Below the pieces are notes generated by a model. That model saw only the letters and a list, made by a program, of their open reading frames with translations. It was not told the origin of the DNA and did no database searches. The position numbers and the translations under genes are program-made. From the NCBI GenBank assembly GCA_040398465.1, contig JBBAUA010000007.1:1-64000 (forward strand): a DNA stretch of 64,000 nucleotides, given 5' to 3'. Below, piece after piece: positions 59,935 through 64,000 of the stretch. Origin of the DNA: UBA7672 sp040398465. GTDB lineage: Bacteria; Pseudomonadota; Alphaproteobacteria; Caulobacterales; Hyphomonadaceae. The number at the start of each line of letters is the position of its first letter. Positions within the stretch are counted from its first letter, which is position 1.

Positions 59935-61431
59935 ATGAATCGCGGTGTTGTTGTCGGCGCGGTTGGTGGACTGGTTGCGGGAGTGAGCCTCGGGGCCCTT
60001 GCACTGGCCGCTCCTTCCTTCGCGCTTTTCTCGCAGAGCGGAGCGGTGGTCGCAGCCCCGGCGGCAGCGCAGCTGGCGTTACCGGCCATGTCGCAGCAGG
60101 CCCGTTGGGGCGTGCTGCCGAACCTGGCCGACCTGGTGGAGGCGGCGTCGCCCTCGGTGGTGCAGATCGAGGTTCGCAGCCAGGCGCGGGCGCAGACGAT
60201 GCGCCAGCCTGGCCCCAACCCGTTCGAGGGAACGCCCTTCGAGGACTTCTTCCAGGGCGCGCCCGGCGCGCCGCAAGGTGAGATGCCTGACCAGCGCGCC
60301 TCGGGCTCGGGCTTCTTTGTCGAGGGCGGCTATGTCGTCACCAACAACCATGTCGTCGAAGACGCGACCAAGATGACGATCCTCCTGAGCGACGGTCGCC
60401 GTTTCGATGCGGAACTTGTCGGCACCGATCCCAAGACCGACCTTGCCGTGCTGAAGATCGCGAACGGCAAGGACCTGCCGCGCGCCCTGCCATGGGGCGA
60501 CAGCGGCGTTGCACGGCCGGGCGACAGCGTGTTCGCGGTCGGCGCGCCGTTCGGACTTTCCAACACCGTCACGGCGGGCATCGTCTCGGCCCGTGGCCGT
60601 AACCTCAACGGCCAGTATGACGACTTCATCCAGGTCGATGCGCCGATCAACCGGGGCAATTCCGGCGGCCCGCTGCTCGATCACACGGGCGCGGTGATCG
60701 GCGTCAACTCGCAGATCTTCTCGCCCAGCGGCGGGAATGTCGGCATCGGCTTTGCGATCCCGTCCGACCAGGCCAAGGGCATCGTGCAGCAGATCGTGCA
60801 GAACGGCTCGGTGCAGCGCGGCTGGCTGGGCGTGGCGATTGCGCCGGTGACGCCGGAAATCGCCTCCAGTCTCAGACTGGCCGATGCGAAAGGCGCGATG
60901 GTGAACTCGGTGACGGCGGACAGCCCGGCTTCTAAGGCGGGGGTGCGTGAAGGCGACGTGATCCTGTCATTCGGCGACCGTCCCGTCGCCAGCGTACAGG
61001 ACCTGACCCGCGCGGTGGCCGACACCAAGGCGGGCGCCACGCGCGACATGAAGATCATCCGGGACGGCCGCAATCAGACGCTGAAGGTCAACATCGCGGC
61101 GCTGAAGGACGAGGTGCAACGTCCACAACTTGCCAGCGCTGCTCCCAGCGCCACGCGCGGCAGCGTCACGGAGATGGCGGATCTCGGCCTCACGCTGGGC
61201 GTCAATGGATCGGACGTGGTGGTCACCGCGGTGAAGGTGAACTCGCCGGCAGGCGAGGCGGGCATCCGCACCGGCGACAAGCTGGTGAAGGTGAACCAGA
61301 CGACGCCGGGCACGCCGGAAGCGGCCAAGAAGGCCGTGGAGGACGCGAAGAAAGCCAACGGTCAGGCCGTGCTGCTGCAGCTTGAGCGGCAGGGAACCAA
61401 GTATTTCGTCGGCGTGCCGTTCAGCGGCTGA
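59935..61431 (+). CDS. DegP/HtrA-type periplasmic serine protease
   Basis: 498-residue envelope quality-control protease of the Do family. An N-terminal signal/anchor helix (VVVGAVGGLVAGVSLGALAL) precedes the protease domain with the triad His in VVTNNHVVEDA, Asp in DPKTDLAVLKI and Ser in RGNSGGPLLDH. Two PDZ domains follow (VQRGWLGVAIAPVTPEIA and LGLTLGVNGSDVVV onward). Cuts or refolds damaged secreted proteins. A strong terminator follows 22 bp after the stop. Confidence 0.95.
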   Translation: MNRGVVVGAVGGLVAGVSLGALALAAPSFALFSQSGAVVAAPAAAQLALPAMSQQARWGVLPNLADLVEAASPSVVQIEVRSQARAQTMRQPGPNPFEGTPFEDFFQGAPGAPQGEMPDQRASGSGFFVEGGYVVTNNHVVEDATKMTILLSDGRRFDAELVGTDPKTDLAVLKIANGKDLPRALPWGDSGVARPGDSVFAVGAPFGLSNTVTAGIVSARGRNLNGQYDDFIQVDAPINRGNSGGPLLDHTGAVIGVNSQIFSPSGGNVGIGFAIPSDQAKGIVQQIVQNGSVQRGWLGVAIAPVTPEIASSLRLADAKGAMVNSVTADSPASKAGVREGDVILSFGDRPVASVQDLTRAVADTKAGATRDMKIIRDGRNQTLKVNIAALKDEVQRPQLASAAPSATRGSVTEMADLGLTLGVNGSDVVVTAVKVNSPAGEAGIRTGDKLVKVNQTTPGTPEAAKKAVEDAKKANGQAVLLQLERQGTKYFVGVPFSG

Positions 61432-61453
61432 TCTGCCGGAACTCTGGAATCGG

Positions 61454-61484
61454 AAAGCCCGGGCCTCGCGCCCGGGCTTTTTAT
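61454..61484 (+). terminator. Intrinsic terminator after the DegP-type protease
   Basis: AAAGCCCGGGC and GCCCGGGCTTT pair around a short CTCGC loop and are followed by TTATTT, a textbook hairpin plus T-tract. Confidence 0.9.
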
Positions 61485-61639
61485 TTGTGCCGGGCGGGGC
61501 GGTTAATTCGCGGCAACCGCCAAAAGCGCCCGGAACTGGCTGTCTCCACTGCCGGGCGGCAGGTTTTGCCTACCCTTTCTTAACCACTCATTTGCGAGAG
61601 TTAACGGCCGCAAACCATAAACTGCGTTGGAGATCAGGC

Positions 61640-61903
61640 ATGGATGGCCTGGAAGTTCTGGATTTTGGCCGCGACGCTCTCTGGACCACGGTCTGGATGT
61701 GCGCCCCCGCGATGATTGCCGGTCTTGTCGTGGGTCTCGTGATCGCCTTCTTCCAGGCGCTGACGCAGATCCAGGAGATGACGCTGGTCTTTGTACCCAA
61801 GATCATCGCGATCTTTGCGGCCCTGCTGATCTTCCTGCCGCTGATGGGAGGCTTGCTGGCCAACTTCGCAGACCAGGTCTTCACCCGCATCGCCGAATTC
61901 TAG
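61640..61903 (+). CDS. fliQ: Flagellar biosynthetic protein FliQ
   Basis: 87-residue export-gate subunit with two membrane helices (AMIAGLVVGLVIAFFQALTQIQ and IIAIFAALLIFLPLMGGLLANF). The IQEMTLVFVPK link between them is the family signature. ATG 61640; the open frame extends upstream to 61382 through the protease gene's end without similarity. First gene of fliQ-fliR-flhB. Confidence 0.95.
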   Translation: MDGLEVLDFGRDALWTTVWMCAPAMIAGLVVGLVIAFFQALTQIQEMTLVFVPKIIAIFAALLIFLPLMGGLLANFADQVFTRIAEF

Positions 61904-61918
61904 GGGAGCCAAGACGCG

Positions 61919-62674
61919 TTGGACTGGCTGACCCAATACGCCTGGATCGGGATGCTGCTGTTCTCACGGCTTGGCGCCGTGCTGATGGTGGCGCCGGTGT
62001 GGGGCGAGCAGGCGATGCCGCCGATGATGCGGCTGGGGATGGCGCTCCTTGTGACCGCGACCCTCGCCCCAGCGCTGGCGGGAAGCGCGCCGCAACCGCC
62101 GGCGGACATCATCATGGCGATCCCGCTGATCATCTTCGAAATCGTCATCGGCCTGATCCTCGGGCTGGGCGCGCGCCTGATGATGAGCGCGCTGCAGGTG
62201 GCGGGCGCGACCGTGGGTCTCGCCTCGGGTCTCGGCTTTGCGCAGCAGGTTGACCCGATCGCCAGCCAGCCGGCGGCGATCTTCTCCGGCTTCTTCTCGC
62301 TGATGGGCCTGCTGCTGATCATGTCGGCGGGACTGCATCGCGTGATGCTGGAAGCTGCGGCCGACAGCTACCAGATTTTTCCACCCGGAGCCTTTCCGCC
62401 GATCGGGGACGCTTCGAGCTTCATGATCGATGCGGTGTCGAACTCGTTCAGGCTCGGCATCCAGATCGCGGCGCCGGTGCTGATCTTCTCGCTGATCTTC
62501 AACATCGCGCTCGGCATGGTCTCGCGGCTCATCCCGCAGGTACAGGTGTTCATGACGGCGATGCCGCTGTCGATCATCCTCAGTCTCGCGGTGATCGCGC
62601 TGGGGCTGGGCGGCGGTTTGATGATCTGGCTCGAGGCGATGGAGACGCAGATGCGCGTCTTCACGGTGCGATAG
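61919..62674 (+). CDS. fliR: Flagellar biosynthetic protein FliR
   Basis: 251-residue polytopic export-gate subunit. TQYAWIGMLLFSRLGAVLMVAPVWGE is the typical N-terminus; GARLMMSALQVAGATVGLASGLGFAQQVDP and IAAPVLIFSLIFNIALGMVSRLIPQVQVFM are conserved. TTG start at 61919 with GGGGAG upstream. Ten bases separate it from flhB. Confidence 0.95.
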   Translation: MDWLTQYAWIGMLLFSRLGAVLMVAPVWGEQAMPPMMRLGMALLVTATLAPALAGSAPQPPADIIMAIPLIIFEIVIGLILGLGARLMMSALQVAGATVGLASGLGFAQQVDPIASQPAAIFSGFFSLMGLLLIMSAGLHRVMLEAAADSYQIFPPGAFPPIGDASSFMIDAVSNSFRLGIQIAAPVLIFSLIFNIALGMVSRLIPQVQVFMTAMPLSIILSLAVIALGLGGGLMIWLEAMETQMRVFTVR

Positions 62675-62683
62675 GGGCGCGCC

Positions 62684-63754
62684 GTGGCTGACGAGCAGGA
62701 TGACAGCCAGAAGACAGAAGAGCCGACACAGAAGAAGCTTGAGGACGCGCGCCAGAAGGGCGACATCGTCAAGAGCCTCGATGTCCCGATCTGGTTCCTG
62801 TTCCTCGCGACGGCCGGGATCATGTCTGCGGCGGGGCCGCTGGCGGCGATGATCGCCGACCCGCTGGTGCGGATCATGGACCATCCTCACGCCTTCAAGC
62901 TGACCGATGGCGGCGCGCAGCAATTGCTCGGCGCGCTGCTGATGTCGCTGGCGCTGCCGCTGGGCATCATCTTCTCGGTGATCGCGGTCGCCAGCGTGCT
63001 CGGCCATGTGATCCAGCACCGCCCGCTGTGGACCGGCGAGAAAATGAAGCCGGAACTCTCCAAGCTGTCGCCGCTGAAGGGACTGCAGCGGATGTTCGGC
63101 ATGCAGGGTTGGATGAACCTGCTGAAGTCGTTCCTGAAGATGGGAGCCATGACGGCGGCGATGATGTACGCCGTCTGGCCCGAAGCTGCTGCGATTTCGG
63201 AATCCGGCAGGCTGGATCCCGAAGGCCTGCTGCTGATGACGCAGGTGATCGCGGGACGCCTGCTGCTCGCCGCGATCGTCGTCATCGGCATCATCGCGGC
63301 GATCGACTACACCTACCAGCGCTTCGACTTCATGAAGCGCATGCGGATGTCGCGCCAGGAAGTCCGCGACGAGGTCAAGCAGCAGGAAGGCGACCCCTAT
63401 ATTCGCGCGCGCCTGCGCCAGATCCGCCTTGAGCGCTCGCGCAAGCGCATGATGCAGAACGTGCCGAAGTCGACTGTCGTGATCACCAACCCGACGCACT
63501 ATTCGGTTGCGCTGCGCTACGACCCCGAGGTCGATGCGGCGCCGGTCTGCATGGCCAAGGGCGCCGACGAGGTGGCGCTGCGCATCCGCGAGAAGGCCAA
63601 GGAGCACGGCATTCCGATCGTCGAGAACGTGCCGCTTGCCCGCGCGCTGTTCGCAACCGTCGAGATCGAGGAAACGGTGCCGCGCGAGCATTTCGAAGCG
63701 GTGGCCAAGGTGATCGGCTTCGTCATGAACACCGCGAAGGGGAGGAAGCGCTGA
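62684..63754 (+). CDS. flhB: Flagellar biosynthetic protein FlhB
   Basis: 356-residue export-switch protein. SQKTEEPTQKKLEDARQKGDIVKS is the conserved N-terminal segment, four membrane helices follow, and the cytoplasmic domain carries the autocleavage motif NPTH in VVITNPTHYSVALRY. The cleavage changes substrate specificity from rod/hook to filament. GTG start at 62684. Confidence 0.97.
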   Translation: MADEQDDSQKTEEPTQKKLEDARQKGDIVKSLDVPIWFLFLATAGIMSAAGPLAAMIADPLVRIMDHPHAFKLTDGGAQQLLGALLMSLALPLGIIFSVIAVASVLGHVIQHRPLWTGEKMKPELSKLSPLKGLQRMFGMQGWMNLLKSFLKMGAMTAAMMYAVWPEAAAISESGRLDPEGLLLMTQVIAGRLLLAAIVVIGIIAAIDYTYQRFDFMKRMRMSRQEVRDEVKQQEGDPYIRARLRQIRLERSRKRMMQNVPKSTVVITNPTHYSVALRYDPEVDAAPVCMAKGADEVALRIREKAKEHGIPIVENVPLARALFATVEIEETVPREHFEAVAKVIGFVMNTAKGRKR

Positions 63755-63918
63755 TGTCCGCCACCGCCGCGGCCCGCCGCAGCCTTGTTTTGACTCGCGA
63801 TTTTCCGGTAGCCGCAAGGTGGCCAATGCGTCAGATTCACGTGCAGACTCAAATCGTTAACCTACCCGGGGCTGATGGGCTTCGGGGCTCCCGCCCACTT
63901 GCCGATCGCCCGACCTAG
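63754..63918 (+). CDS. Possible 54-codon open frame after flhB
   Basis: ATG 63754 overlaps the flhB stop by one base (TGATG), giving MSATAAARRSLVLTRDFPVA and a further 34 residues. No hydrophobic segment or known motif is visible, and the DNA also looks like a leader/promoter for the next gene (a TTAAC half-site at about 63857). Weakly supported. Confidence 0.15.
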   Translation: MSATAAARRSLVLTRDFPVAARWPMRQIHVQTQIVNLPGADGLRGSRPLADRPT

Positions 63919-63934
63919 AAACGGAATTCCACCC

Positions 63935-64000
63935 ATGGCTGATGCGAACGAACCGCTCGCTTACGAGACCATCGAGACCCCTGCGCCAGCGGCCGCCAAG
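63935..64000 (+). CDS. Start of an unidentified gene (3' end outside window)
   Basis: The last 22 codons of the window read MADANEPLAYETIETPAPAA and two more residues, an acidic, Pro/Ala-rich start typical of a cytosolic or linker N-terminus. Too short to identify. Confidence 0.4.
   Translation, partial: MADANEPLAYETIETPAPAAAK

Noticed and set aside
61580..61615. CtrA box upstream of fliQ
   Set aside because: Two TTAAC sequences are present, but none has a second TTAA at N7 (best is TTAA-N7-TTTG), so only half-sites can be claimed.

Overview
The window is a GC-rich chromosomal segment from an alphaproteobacterium, most likely of the Caulobacterales/Hyphomonadaceae type. I infer this from a DivL-like kinase with tyrosine at the phospho-acceptor position, TTAA-N7-TTAA boxes of the CtrA type at flagellar and divL promoters, a MipZ-like ATPase, ChvI/ChvG next to PTS proteins, an imuA-imuB-dnaE2 cassette behind a GAAC-N7-GAAC LexA box, and a serC leader hairpin pair. 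No rRNA, tRNA, CRISPR array, transposase or prophage gene was seen. The segment reads as stable core genome with small accessory insertions.

Layout. 1-8.2 kb (minus strand): central carbon metabolism (tkt, gap, a DUF6173-like gene, pgk, fba), interrupted by a short-chain dehydrogenase and an amidohydrolase. 8.3-12.3 kb: a DUF4164 protein, zapA, a cytochrome b561/cytochrome c' pair and recQ. 12.4-16.3 kb: a chemoreceptor, a CoA-transferase and small envelope proteins. 16.6-22.4 kb: the SOS mutasome imuA-imuB-dnaE2. 22.4-24.9 kb: flagellar basal-body genes (flgB-flgC-fliE, with divergent fliO-fliP). 24.9-26.7 kb: a His-rich, probably copper-related pair. 26.8-32.4 kb: a serine hydrolase, divL and a phosphohexomutase. 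32.4-33.0 kb: a gene-free stretch rich in inverted repeats. 33.0-36.8 kb: kup and ahcY, with a SahR-like palindrome upstream of ahcY. 37-40.9 kb: an EF-hand protein, HPr, EIIA-Man, chvG and chvI. 40.9-48.8 kb: the MipZ-like ATPase, alkaline phosphatase, small secreted proteins, a second serine hydrolase, a GMC oxidoreductase, CsbD and an EamA exporter. 48.9-52.6 kb: serine biosynthesis (serC, serA) with a MazG-like protein and an acetyltransferase between them. 52.6-59.7 kb: accessory genes, including a caspase-like protein that looks circularly permuted, a TipAS-type MerR regulator, thymidine kinase, a cytochrome c lipoprotein, and an isochorismatase-fold protein beside two GNAT-like genes and a divergent LysR regulator. 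59.9-64.0 kb: a DegP-type protease, then fliQ-fliR-flhB and the first codons of one more gene.

How it fits together. The flagellar secretion genes fliO, P, Q, R and flhB and the basal-body genes flgB, flgC and fliE form two loci. The first locus and divL both carry perfect CtrA-type boxes, which ties motility to a cell-cycle circuit that DivL itself feeds. ChvI/ChvG with HPr/EIIA is the usual alphaproteobacterial envelope-stress/PTS neighbourhood, but hprK is missing from its normal place.

I found no clearly new multi-gene defence or biosynthetic system. The best leads are the permuted caspase-like protein, the structured intergenic region at 32.5-33.0 kb, the 18-bp tandem repeats at the chvI/chvG junction, and the GNAT/GNAT/pseudo-isochorismatase/LysR cluster.
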